Assembly: GCF_950295315.1 (NCBI RefSeq) | Contig: NC_080179.1 | Location: 76,614,448 to 76,678,447 of the forward strand | DNA: 64,000 bases | Reading direction: 5' to 3' | Origin: Erinaceus europaeus | Taxonomy: Eukaryota > Chordata > Mammalia > Eulipotyphla > Erinaceidae | In this document: positions 41,130 through 51,428 of the stretch, piece after piece | Position numbering within the stretch: the stretch's first letter is position 1 | Layout: each line of letters begins with the position of its first letter | Notes under the pieces: model-generated | The model's input: only the letters and a program-made list of their open reading frames with translations | What the model was told of the DNA's origin: nothing | Database searches by the model: none | Made by a program: the position numbers and the translations under genes

Positions 41130-42440
41130 CTTCAGAAGTTGGAATGGGTGCTTTTATTGATTTAATAATGACTGATAAGATTGTAGGGCAAGAGGGGTAC
41201 AATTCCACACAATTCCCACCACCACAGTACCACACCTGGCCCCTGCATGGGAAGCTTCCCTGTTCTTTATCCCTCTGGGAGTCTGGACCAAAGATCTTTA
41301 TGGGGAGCAGAAGGTGGGAGTTCTGGCTTCTGTCATTGCTTCTCCACTAGACATGGATATTGACAGGTCCACCCACACCCCCAGCCTGTGTCTGTCTGTC
41401 CCTAGTGGGGCAGGGCTCTGGGGACGTGGGGCTCCAGGACACCTGGATGAGGTCGTCTGTCTAGGGAGGTCAGGTTGGCATCATGGCAGCATCTGCAACT
41501 TGGTGGCTGAAAAGCATTAAGATATAAAGCAGGACAAATTGATTAATAATCAGCAACCTAAAGGTAAGACTATAGCAGAAGAGATTTGAGGTCTCCATTT
41601 CAGAAAAAGCTAGGAAGTCTATTTTAGGTATATTCCAAGGGGCCCATGACTTTACCAGTACCTGCCTGAGCCTGACATGCAGGTGGGCTAAAAGTATCCT
41701 CTGGAAGATGGTGTCAGAGTTGGAAATAGGACTAGAGAGCTGGGTCAGGGCAGAGAGTAGCTCCTAAACATGGGAAAAGTGTATAAATATTGTTAAATGT
41801 AAACTCCAACCATCTGATCTGGGGCCCATGTCTATTCATAGTCAGCACAGGAGCCTGTGTGACCTCTGCATCCCTGTAGCTCTGAGCTCACAGTCCATGG
41901 TCACAGCCGGAACATTCTAGGCTGCTCTCATTTCAGGACCCGGCTTCCTCCAAGGTCCTGGAGGACGTAAGCAGGTTCATGATGCGGTTCCAGTTGGAGA
42001 TGACCAGATTTCTAGGCCCATCACGTTTATGTGGGAGTCCCAGGATTCCCTGACTAGGGCCCCCAAAGATGGAGTGACCTCTTGCCCTGATCCAGTTTGC
42101 AGTACTATTTTATCCGACAGGGCTAGGTTCAGAGTGCTTGACGCAGTGAAACAGGAAATGGGTGAGGAGAGTAGGTAGGTCTAAGCAGAAACTATTTGAT
42201 TAAGTACTTTATGGCGTCTTTTAAAGTTTTTTTTAAGTTTTTTTTGGGGGGGTCTTTCTATTTGCTTGCTGCACTTACTGAGTCACTACATACTATTGTG
42301 CACGTTTGCCCCTAACTTATGGACACACGTGCACATGGGCTCTAGCTCATCGCCCTGTGGCTTTGTGAGGAAGTGCGCCACCCAGAATGGAATTAAGGAG
42401 TTTGTGAGCTAGGAAAAGTCTCGCCAGAGTAATGGGGCTG
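41130..42440 (-). mobile_element. Unclassified long repeat, longest antisense copy (about 1.3 kb)
   Basis: Left end has ATAAGATTGTAGGGCAAGAGG and CCCACCACCACAGTACC (complement of the A/T-rich 3' end). The body has CACAGGAGCCTGTGTGACC; the right part has GACTAGGGCCCCCAAAG and CTATTTGCTTGCTGCA, shared with 56025-56760. No long open frame. Confidence 0.7.
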
Positions 42441-42682
42441 AAGGGTGGACGTCTCAGGCCTGCCGTCTCCAGTCACAGTCCGACGGGAAACTGGCTGAGG
42501 TGGCGCTGGCTGCATGGAGTTTTGTTGAGATCAGCAGATGCGGTGTCAGATGGTGTGAGTCCAGAGACACAGGAAGTCCCAGAGGTGCCAGGACTGGGTA
42601 TTATGATTATTTTCTTATTGCCACCAGGGTTTATTGTTGGGGCTCTGTGTTGGCACTGTGAATCCACCACTCCCAGAGACCA

Positions 42683-42735
42683 CTTCTTCCTTCCTCCCTC
42701 CCTCCCTTCCTTCCTTCCTTCCTTCCTCCCTTCTT
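42683..42735. repeat. CCTT microsatellite
   Basis: CTTCCTTCCT and CCCTCC runs that border a minus-strand SINE tail. Confidence 0.85.
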
Positions 42736-42736
42736 T

Positions 42737-42975
42737 CCTTCCTTTAATTTTTTAGGTCAGACAGAGAGAAATTGAGAGAAGAGGGGGATGGTAGAGAGGG
42801 AGGGACAGAGGGAGGGAGGGATAGAGAGAGAGAGAGAGAGAAGAGAGAGAGAGGAGCAGATCTGCTTCACTGCTCATGAAGAGTCTCTCCCCCCTGCAAG
42901 TGTGGAGTGGCGGCTGAACCCAGATGTTTCGCACATGGTAATAAGTGCACGTAACCGGTTGCATGTCCACCCAAG
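42737..42975 (-). mobile_element. SINE (variant II)
   Basis: TCAGACAGAGAGAAATTGAG, expanded GA block, GATCTGCTTCACTGCTC and GGCTGAACCCAGATG; flanked left by a CCTT repeat from its tail. Confidence 0.78.
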
Positions 42976-43424
42976 TCCCGGAGTGGGTGCGTCTGGGGGC
43001 GCAGAGAGGTGATCCAGGCTCTGCCTTTTCTTTCTCTTCTGCAGTGCGCTCTGTCTCCTGCTTTCTTTTCCTCTCCTTTCTCTGTTCGCCTCAGTGGGAA
43101 ATATCAGGAGGAAACAGAAGAGCGAGCAAGCAGGAGCGGCGCAGCCGGGGGATCCGGGGGGATCCGGAAGGCGTCCTCAGTGGGCTTCAGGCTGCCTGGG
43201 CTCCTCTCAGATCCCCTCTTCTACCGACACGTGCGTGCCTTAACTTCCTCCCTTCCCTCTCCTTCTATTTCTTCCTGTTTCTTTCCCTCTTCCTCTTTTT
43301 TTTTTTTTTTAAATCTCTTTCCAACTTCTTCTTCTGCAAACTTTTATTTGTTTTCATCCTTTCATTAGGGGTTTAACAGAGTTTTACAAAATTAAAAGGT
43401 TTCAGTTGTATAATTTCACATCTG

Positions 43425-43600
43425 GGCTGAGCACTGGCTCACCTGGTAGAGTGCACATGCTGCTGTGTGCAAAGACCTGGATTCAAGCCCCCAGCCCCGC
43501 CTACGGGGGAGGCTTCATGAGCAGCGGAGCCGGGCTGCAGTTGTTTCACTTCTCTCTAACTTTCCCCGTCTTTCATCTTTCTATCAAAAAGAAAGAAAAA
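43425..43600 (+). mobile_element. SINE (variant II)
   Basis: GGCTGAGCACTGGCTCACC head, GATTCAAGCCCCCAGCCC B box and CAAAAAGAAAGAAAAAG tail. Confidence 0.75.
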
Positions 43601-43684
43601 GGGTTGGTTTCAAGGAACAGCGGCATTATGCAGTCATGGAGCCCAAGGTATAACACCAGCGGCCAAAAATGAAGTAAATATCTT

Positions 43685-43980
43685 TTTTTAAAGAGTGTAA
43701 CAGGAAGCAAAGAGAAGAGTCTTGAAACAATGAAATGATCCAGCAGTCCCACTCCTAGGCATTTGTCCAAAGGACACTGCAAAACTGATTTGAAGGGGAC
43801 TGTGCACCCCTATTTTTCATAGCTGTATCATTCACAAGAGCCAGAGAATGTCTATGCCACACCGCCCTGAACATGTCAGATCTCATCTGGTCTTGGGAGA
43901 AGTGATGAGATATATGGTCAATGAAATACAGTAAGAAGTAAAAAAAAAAAAAAAAGATTCAGTTGTATCACTTCAAGTAA
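43685..43980 (+). mobile_element. L1 ORF2-derived fragment carrying a 5S rRNA segment
   Basis: CCAGCAGTCCCACTCCTAGG, GGGACTGTGCACCCC and TCATTCACAAGAGCCAGAG are L1 ORF2 order. They are followed by the 5S-like segment, then ATGAGATATATGGTCAATGA and an A run. Confidence 0.65.
43850..43903 (+). pseudogene. 5S rRNA pseudogene fragment (5' half)
   Basis: GTCTATGCCACACCGCCCTG, then AACATGTCAGATCTCATCTG and GTCTTGGGAG align to about the first 50 nt of vertebrate 5S rRNA with several mismatches and a one-base deletion. The 3' half, including the internal promoter A/C boxes, is absent, so it cannot be a functional gene. Confidence 0.8.
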
Positions 43981-44124
43981 AGTGGGTAGAACTGAAGGTA
44001 GTGAAACAAGTCAAGTGGTGAGATGCTAAGTAGCAGAACTCTTATCTCTACTTCTGTCTGTTTGCTTAAAAAATAGCTTGACCTGTGGGATTTACAGTTC
44101 TTCTTCTTCTTCTTTTTTTTTCTT

Positions 44125-44475
44125 TTTCCTCCTCCAGGGTGATTGCTGGGCTCGGTGCCTGCACCATGAATCCACCGCTCCTGGAGGCCATTTTTTCCCC
44201 CCCTTTTGTTGCCCTTGTTGTAGCTTTGTTGTGGTTATTATTATTATTGCCCTTGTTGATGCAATTCGTTGTTGGATAGGACAGAGAGAAATGGAGAGAG
44301 GAGGGGAAGACAGAGAGAGGGAGAGAAAGACAGACATCTGCAGACCTGCTTCACCGCCTGTGAAGCGACTCCTCTGCAGGTGGGGAGCCGGGGGCTCGAA
44401 CCGGGATCCTTACGCCGGTCCCCGCGCCTTGCGCCACATGCGCTTAACCCACTGCGCTACCGCCCGACCCCCTAC
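44125..44475 (-). mobile_element. SINE, ERI type I, long form, full length
   Basis: Extra module CCTCCAGGGTGATTGCTGGG and GGCTCGGTGCCTGCACCATG, GTT tail complement, middle block, GGGGGCTCGAACCGGGATCC and head complement CTACCGCCCGACCCC. Confidence 0.93.
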
Positions 44476-44477
44476 AG

Positions 44478-44785
44478 TTCTTATTTTTATTGCCACCAGG
44501 GATATAGCTGGGGCTCGGTACCGGCACTATGAATCCATCACTCACTGGGGCTTGGTACCAGCACTATGAACCCCTCACTCCTGGCAGCCAGTTTATCTTT
44601 TTTTTTTTTTCTCTATTTTATTTATCAGGACAGGGAGGGGAGATAGCGGGAGAGACAGACACCTGCAAATTGGCTTCACTGCTCCATGAAGCATCTCCCC
44701 TGCAGGTGGGGAGCAGGGGTTCGAACCAGGATCCTTATGTATGGTGATACGTGCCAGGTGTGCCCCTGCCCAGGCCCTGGCTTGT
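44478..44785 (-). mobile_element. SINE with duplicated 3' module
   Basis: GGGGCTCGGTACCGGCACTATG and GGGGCTTGGTACCAGCACTATG occur 33 bp apart, followed by a variant II body with GGGGTTCGAACCAGGATCC. Confidence 0.8.
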
Positions 44786-45439
44786 GGGCTCTTAGTTTCC
44801 ATCTGGATGACTGAAGCCACTTTACAGATGACCTCTGAGTGCTTGTGAATCTGTTTTGCACATTTTAAGGATTTTATAGAGTCTGATCACCAGGCACCCC
44901 TACATCTATCCCTGTCTGCAAGGTGCTCAGACTCACTGCCTGACCCAGCCAAATGAACTGTGTACTTGATTTCAGATAAATTGGATGGAAGGTTTAAAGA
45001 CAACTCGTGTTAACTCTAACAGTCGCTTTAAACAGAATAAACGATGGACTTTTCAGAGGATTATGATTAGCTTAATCATGTCTAAATGAAGACTGAGTCA
45101 CTTATGAGAGCTACACACGTGACACTCAACACCAGCTGTAACACAGATTTTGATTTTGTGATAAAGCAGGGCTGCCTTTTTGGCAGATGGTCAACTTCAA
45201 ACTTCACGTACATCGAACTTTTTCTATGCTTCAGTTAGAGGGAGTATTTCTTTTAGAAGGGCTCAGACTTCTCCTCCCCAGGGAATCCACTAGCTCTGGA
45301 TCTCCTAGTGTGCCTTTCTTATTTAGAAAGTAACTGCTATTATTTTTCTGAACTTTCAAGTTTATATTTATTTCTTTCTTTCTGATGCACTGTGTTGTCG
45401 GATTAGATGTGGGAACATTTTTGGGTACACAAACAGACT
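44786..45439. other. Intergenic unique stretch
   Basis: AT-rich unique DNA; nothing gene-like recognised. Confidence 0.5.
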
Positions 45440-45612
45440 TCTACTTTTTTTTTGTTAAATTTTTTTTCTTTATTCATTAATGAAAGAGAGAAGGAGGAAG
45501 TAGAGGAGAAGCAGAAGGAGCAAGAGAATCAGCCGGATACAGGCAATGCTGAGGACTGAACATGGGAGTGTGTGCTGGAGAGTCCAGTGCTTTCTCCCCC
45601 CTCACTCCTCTC
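45440..45612 (-). mobile_element. SINE, diverged
   Basis: TTTATTCATTAATGAAAGAG, GCAATGCTGAGGACTGAACATGG and GAGAGTCCAGTGCTTTCTCC. Confidence 0.55.
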
Positions 45613-45758
45613 TCTCCCTCCTCCTCCTTCTACCTTGGAAGTCCTGAAAATCACCGTAGTGCAACTAGTATTGCTAGCGGCAAGTTAGGGTCAGAAAGAG
45701 ACCCTGGGGGATGGATGTGATGTGCAAACAAAGCATTCTAGAAGCACCAGTCCCTGCT

Positions 45759-47124
45759 GGCAGAAGGCATACCGGGAGTCAACAGCATAGGAGCTGGGGT
45801 GACCAATAGCAGAAGGCATACCGGGAGTCAACAGCATAGGAGCTGGGGTGACCAATAGCAGAAGGCATACCGGGAGTCAACAGCATAGGAGCTGGGGTGA
45901 CCAATAGCAGAAGGCATACTGGGAGTCAACAGCAGAAGGCATACCGGGAGTCAACAGCATAGGAGCTGGGGTGACCAATAGCAGAAGGCATACCGGGAGT
46001 CAACAGCATAGGAGCTGGGGTGACCAATAGCAGAAGGCATACCGGGAGTCAACAGCATAGGAGCTGGAGTGACCAATAGCAGAAGGCATACCGGGAGTCA
46101 ACAGCATAGGAGCTGGGGTGACCAATAGCAGAAGGCATACCGGGAGTCAACAGCATAGGAGCTGGGGTGACCAATAGCAGAAGGCATACCGGGAGTCAAC
46201 AGCATAGGAGCTGGGGTGACCAATAGCAGAAGGCATACTGGGAGTCAACAGCATAGGAGCTGGAGTGACCAATAGCAAAAGACATACTGGGAGTCACCAG
46301 CATAGGAGCTGGAGTAACCAATAGCAGAAAGCATACTGGGAGTCAACAGCATAGGAGCTGGGGTGACCAATAGCAGAAGGCATACTGGGAGTCAACAGCA
46401 TCCTAGGAGCTGGAGTGACCAATAGCAGAAGGCATACTGGGAGTCAACAACATAGGAGCTGGGGTGACCAATAGCAGAAGGCATACTGGGAGTCAACAGC
46501 ATCCTAGGAGCTGTAGTGACCAATAGCAGAAGGCATACTGGGAGTCAACAGCATAGGAGCTGGAGTGACCAATAGCAGAAGGCATACTGGGAGTCACCAG
46601 CATAGGAGCTGGAGTAACCAATAGCAGAAAGCATACTGGGAGTCAACAGCATAGGAACTGGGGTGACCAATAGCAGAAGGCATACCAGGAGTCAACAGCA
46701 TAGGAGCAGGAGTAACCAATAGCAGAAGGCATACTGGGAGTCAACAGCAAAGGAGCTGGAGTGACCAATAGCAGAAGGTATACTGGGAGTCAACAGCATC
46801 CTAGGAGCTGGAGTGACCAATAGCAGAAGGCATACTGGGAGTCAACAACATAGGAACTGGAGTGACCAATAGCAGAAGGCATACCGGGAGTCAACAGCAT
46901 AGGAGTTGGAGTGACCAATAGCAGAAGGCATACTGGGAGTCAACAGCATAGGAGCTGGGGTGACCAATAGCAGAAGGCATACTGGGAGTCAACAGCATAG
47001 GAGCTGGGGTGACCAATAGCAGAAGGCATACTGGGAGTCAACAGCATAGGAGCTGGAGTGACCAATAGCAGAAGGCATACTGGGAGTCAACAGCATAGGA
47101 GCTGGAGTCACCAATAGCAGAAGG
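45759..47124. repeat. 49-bp minisatellite, about 28 units, with a CCAAT in each
   Basis: The unit contains AGCAGAAGGCATACCGGGAG, TCAACAGCATAGGAGCTGG and GGTGACCAAT. Some units carry a 3-bp insertion (CATCCTAGGAG) and one near 45907 is truncated. C/T and G/A variants (ACCGGG or ACTGGG) are grouped left to right. Confidence 0.95.
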
Positions 47125-47242
47125 GGCTGACCTGTTCCCACTCAAATCTGTCAACAGCCTATAAAAGGACTTGGAGCTAGGAAGCTGGGATCATTGCCTG
47201 TGGTGTCTCACAGGTCTCCATGTGTGCATCTCTCCTGCCTCT

Positions 47243-47308
47243 CTCCCCTACAAATGAAGTCTCTCTTGCCTGACTCTCCCCTACAAATGAAGTCTCTCTT
47301 GCCTGACT
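47243..47308. repeat. 33-bp direct duplication
   Basis: Two identical units that begin CTCCCCTACAAATGAAG, at 47243-47275 and 47276-47308. Confidence 0.85.
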
Positions 47309-47391
47309 CATGGGGTCCCTCTGATTCTTTGTGGTGACTGCTGGGATGGATTCCAGCAATGGACTATTGGGCTTTTCTTAAACTTTTAAAA

Positions 47392-47637
47392 AACTATTTA
47401 TTTTCCCTTTTTGTTGCCCTTGTTGTTTTTCATTGTTGTTGTTATTGATGTCGTTGTTGTTGGATAGGACAGAGAGAAATGGAGAGAGGAGGGGAAGACA
47501 GAGAGGGGGAGAGAAAGACAGACACCTGCAGACCTGCTTCACCGCCTATGAGGCACTCCCCTGCAGGTGGGGAGGAAGGGCCCTTGAACCGGGATTCTTA
47601 GGCATAACCCGCTGCACTACTGCCCGATTCCCTTATG
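47392..47637 (-). mobile_element. SINE, ERI type I
   Basis: TTTTTGTTGCCCTTGTTG tail complement, GACACCTGCAGACCTGCTTC and a shortened head with GGGCCCTTGAACCGGGATTC. Confidence 0.9.
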
Positions 47638-47717
47638 TTATAAATTTTAAATAGTGAAATAGTTTACTGCCTGGCCTCCTACATAATGCTTGATCCAAAA
47701 TGGCTCACACTACCTGT

Positions 47718-48014
47718 TAGTTTTTTTTCTTTTTAATTTACTTTCCCTTTTGTTGCCCTTGTTTTTTATTGTTCTTGTGGTTATTATTATTGTTATTGAT
47801 GTTGTTCATTGTTGGATAGGACAGAGAGACATGGAGAGAGGAGGGGGAGACAGAGAGGGGGAGAGAAAGACAGACACCTGCAGACCTGCTTCACCGCCTG
47901 TGAAGTGACTCCCCTGCAGGTGGGGAGCCGGGGGCTCGAACCGGGATCCTTACACTGGTCCTTGTGCTTTGCGCCACCTGTGCCTAACCTGCTGTGCTAC
48001 CGCCCGACTCCCGA
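47718..48014 (-). mobile_element. SINE, ERI type I, full length
   Basis: GTTGCCCTTG tail complement, middle block, GGGGGCTCGAACCGGGATCC and CTACCGCCCGACTCCCG head complement. Confidence 0.93.
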
Positions 48015-48177
48015 GGAACAACATTTTGACTCTTGAGGGAGTGGGAGAGGCAAAGAGTCCAAGACTGCCAGCTTGGGGAGTTACATTTCCCTCCACCAGT
48101 TAGGGAAAACGTAACTTTGAATTTCCTGTGCTTGTGTAACATACCAACACAAAGAATTTGGTAGAAAATACTCACTG

Positions 48178-48375
48178 TGGGGCTGGGGGCTGGCTTGCTT
48201 AGTACAGCTTACATGCTGCTATATGCAAAGCCCTGGGTTCAAGCTCTTGGTCCCCACCTCTGGGGAGAAAGCTTCACAAGTGGTGGGACAGTACTGTACA
48301 TCTCTCTTCTTTCTATTTCTCTCTCTCTCTCTCTCTCTCTCTGTCTTTCAACCTCTGTAACAAAAATGGCTACCA
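48178..48375 (+). mobile_element. SINE (variant II)
   Basis: GGGGCTGGGGGCTGGCTTGC head, GGGTTCAAGCTCTTGGTCC B box and (CT)n block. Confidence 0.8.
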
Positions 48376-48462
48376 GGAGGAACTGTGGAGTCATGCAGGC
48401 ACTAACACATAGCAAGAACGAGAAGAGAGAGAGAGAGCGAGGGAGAGAGAGAGAGAGAGAGA
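48318..48462. repeat. Paired CT and GA microsatellites
   Basis: (CT)n at 48318-48343 and GA-rich blocks at 48425-48462, in and after a SINE tail. The two can pair with each other. Confidence 0.75.
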
Positions 48463-48479
48463 GGATTAAAATACCCAAG

Positions 48480-49834
48480 TAGCTTTTGAAGAAGGGGAAT
48501 GAAATATGTTGAGAGAAAGTGAAAACTACAAAAAGGAAGCACAGAGGAGTAAGGCTACTACCTGAAAATAGCCAAGCACCAAGCACGTGCAAACTCACAA
48601 AGTCTTCCTAGTGACTTCACAACTGATTGCTGCTTTTAGGAACATGGAGCTGGAGATGCCCAATTTGTTAGTTAAAGTGAATCACTATGAAGGAAAGAGA
48701 AAAGCAGTTGCTTTCTTAGAAGAATTTACCCTCTTAAGGAAGAAAAAAGGGCAAGTATTAATGAACCTAAAAAAGGAAGATACAATCACTAAACATTTCT
48801 AACCCACCGTGAATCGGCTGCACACATTCACTGTAAGACTGCGTGCACCTATGACTGCTGTTACTATTATCTTTCTGATTATACCATATTTGACACGACA
48901 CCGTGAGCCAGTGTGACGACTGCATCATTTGGTGATGTAGAGACTCGGGAAGCTAAGTAGCTCAGCTGAAGCCTAAGAGCAGTTAGAGGACAGCCAGGAC
49001 CTGAACTCAAGACTGTCACTTCCGCGCCCGAGTTCTCAGTCACGGTGCTGCTCTGTTTGTGGACATCCCTGTGCTTTCTGCCGCCCATTATAATAAAAAA
49101 CTCATCTTCATTTATGCCTGGTGATCATGTCGCCCCAAAGTCAGGTTTATCCCTAGCAGGCTGGTCTGTCTGCTAAGAGACAGAGGAGGCTGAAGGGCAG
49201 TGACTTGATTTAAAGAGGCCGGGAGAAAACATGAGGTGGTCCTGAACAGAGGGAGTTGAGTACTTTTCTGGACTGGCGCTGTGACTTAATTTTCTCGTTC
49301 AAAAACAAGTAATTTTCTTAATTCGCTAGACCATCCTCTAATTACGGGGCTCACAGACACTTATTACACTCAAAACGTGTGCTTGCATGGTGCCATCTGA
49401 CAGGATTCAAGTGAGTCAGAATTAGTCCTGTGGCTCCTGGCCAGCCAGTGCAAACGTCTAAATCCATGTCATATCTCACTTGGCTAGACTGCAGAAGGGA
49501 GCTCTTTGCCAGCAGTTTTCACTGCATCTTGTAGACAGAGGGAGAAAAGCCACCACTGATGCCTGTGTCCATTCTATGGATATTTTCTGAGCACCGCTGG
49601 CTGTCAGGCTCTAGTGGGCAGGCCGGAATGGAGGTGGACCATGATACAGTTGTATTCCTGGGGGACAAGTAGGGAGACAAAGTCTAAGATGGAACAACTG
49701 GAAGTAAACATGAAAAAGATGGGGCAGGACAAGGAGAGGTGTTTGTAGAAAGACTGGTTAGGCTAGTAAAAATGAAATGACTCCGTGGCCCGGCACCACT
49801 GCGTGTAGGCATTTAGCTAATGGAAATCAGTTTT
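48480..49834. other. Intergenic unique stretch
   Basis: About 1.35 kb with no recognised repeat. A short open frame at 48587-48802 has no recognisable family and no splice or coding context, so I do not call it a gene. Confidence 0.5.
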
Positions 49835-50398
49835 TTTAGCTTATTTGTAGAACAGAAATATTGACAAGGCCATAGGATAAGAGGGGCACAATGCCACACA
49901 ATTACCACCACCAGAACTCATGGGCAGGGCTCTGGGAAGGCAGGGCTCCAGGACACATGGGTGAGGTCGACTGCCCAGGGATGTCAGGTTGGCGTCATGG
50001 TAGCATCTGCAACTTGGTGGCTGAAAAAGCATTAAGATAGAAAGCAGAACAAATTGTTTAATAATCAGGAACCTAAACACAAGAATAGAGCAGGTGAGAT
50101 TTGGGGTCTTCATGTTGGAAAAGCCAGTAGGTCTATTTTAGGTAAATTCCAAGGGGCCCATGACTTTACTAATTTTTGCCTGAGCCTGACAGCTAACATG
50201 TAGGTGGACCAAAGGTATTGTGTTGGGGAGATGGTGTCAGAGTTGAAAAAAGGACTAGATAGTAGTATCAGGGAAGAGAATAGCTCCCAAATGTGGGAAA
50301 AGTATATAAATATCGTTAACTGTAAACCCCATTGATCTGATCTGGGGCGCATATTCAGCACAGGAGCCTGTGTGACCTCTGCCTCCCTGCAGAGCTGA
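49835..50398 (-). mobile_element. Unclassified long repeat, antisense copy
   Basis: GGATAAGAGGGGCACAATGC, ACCACCACCAGAACTC, GCTCCAGGACACATGGGTG, GGTAGCATCTGCAACTTGG and GCACAGGAGCCTGTGTGACC, co-linear with 41130-41900. Confidence 0.75.
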
Positions 50399-50517
50399 GC
50401 GCACTCATATTTCTACAGTTCAGAACACAGGGACCTGGGTAGATATTTAGACATGAAGAAATAGGCGAATGCAGCTGATACTATGTGGGTTCCATATACT
50501 TTTAAAAGTATTTCCCC

Positions 50518-50544
<27 letters not shown>

Positions 50545-50555
<11 letters not shown>

Positions 50556-50652
50556 GAGCACTGCACCACTCTGGCTTATGGTGGTGCTAGGGACTGAACC
50601 TGGAGCCTGATAGACTTTTGCATGATCACTATGCTCTCTCCCCAGTCCTTGA
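50545..50652 (-). mobile_element. SINE (variant III)
   Basis: Long T run (50522-50549), CTCTGGCTTATGGTGGTGC, GGGACTGAACCTGGAGCC and CATGATCACTATGCTCTC. Confidence 0.8.
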
Positions 50653-50687
50653 ATTCTGTGTACTTTTAAACTATTATAACTTTTCAT

Positions 50688-50910
50688 CAGGGAGGTCAGG
50701 CAGTGGTGCACCTGTTTAAGGGCACATTCCATGCACAAGGATCCGGGTTTGAGTCCCCCACCCCTGCTCCCCACCTTTAGGGGGATACTTCATGAGTGGT
50801 GAAGCAGGTTTGCAAATATCTATCTTTCTCTCCCCTTCTCTACCTCCCCTACCTTCTCAATTTCTCTCTGTCTTGTCAAATAAAAATAGAAAAAAAAAAA
50901 AAAAAAAAGA
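50688..50910 (+). mobile_element. SINE (variant II)
   Basis: GGGAGGTCAGGCAGTGGTGC head, GGGTTTGAGTCCC B box, CT block and an AATAAAAATAG plus A run tail. Confidence 0.85.
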
Positions 50911-51039
50911 GAAAGTGATTACCAGAAGCAGTGGAGTCTGTTAGTGAGTGCCCAGCCCCAGTTTGCCCTTGTGGCAGACAAACAACAAACAAACAAAAAC
51001 CCTTTTCATCAGTCTGTTAGTGAGTTGGAACTATTTTAT

Positions 51040-51247
51040 TTCATCTTATTTTATTTTTGGATATATATAGAGAGAAGCAGAGAGAGGTAGGGAGAGAGAG
51101 AGAGAAGGAGAGAGAGAGAGAGAGGGAGAGGGAGAGAGAGAGAGACCACAACATTGCTCCTTCAGTGTAGTGGAGGCCCCACTCCAAACAGGGCTGAGCA
51201 CATGGCAAAGCCGCATACAGTTCAGCTGAGCTATTTCGCTGGCCCTG
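51040..51247 (-). mobile_element. SINE, diverged, GA-expanded
   Basis: TTATTTTATTTTTGGATATA tail, GA expansion and CAACATTGCTCCTTCAG; the head is unclear. Confidence 0.5.
51066..51145. repeat. GA microsatellite inside a SINE
   Basis: GAGA/GGGAGA runs expanded within a minus-strand SINE. Confidence 0.8.
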
Positions 51248-51428
51248 AGCAGGAACTTTAGAAGGGGAGATGAAAGCAGAGAGTCCAGTGTTCAGGAAGG
51301 GGAAGGGACCCTTCCAAGTGTAGCACCAAGTGACTCTCCATTTTAACAGGTGAGAATTAAGCTGCCTTTGGTCAAGGCTTCTCTCCTTTGCCTCTGTCTG
51401 GAGAGGGTCTTCCTCAAGAGTGAACTTT

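Noticed and set aside
43850..43903. Functional 5S rRNA gene
   Set aside because: Only about 50 of about 120 nt are present, with mismatches, and the internal promoter half is missing.
48587..48802. 71-codon open frame (contains LEEFTLLRKKKGQVLMN)
   Set aside because: No family recognised; AT-rich intergenic DNA, no evidence of splicing. Left uncalled, could be tested with RNA-seq.
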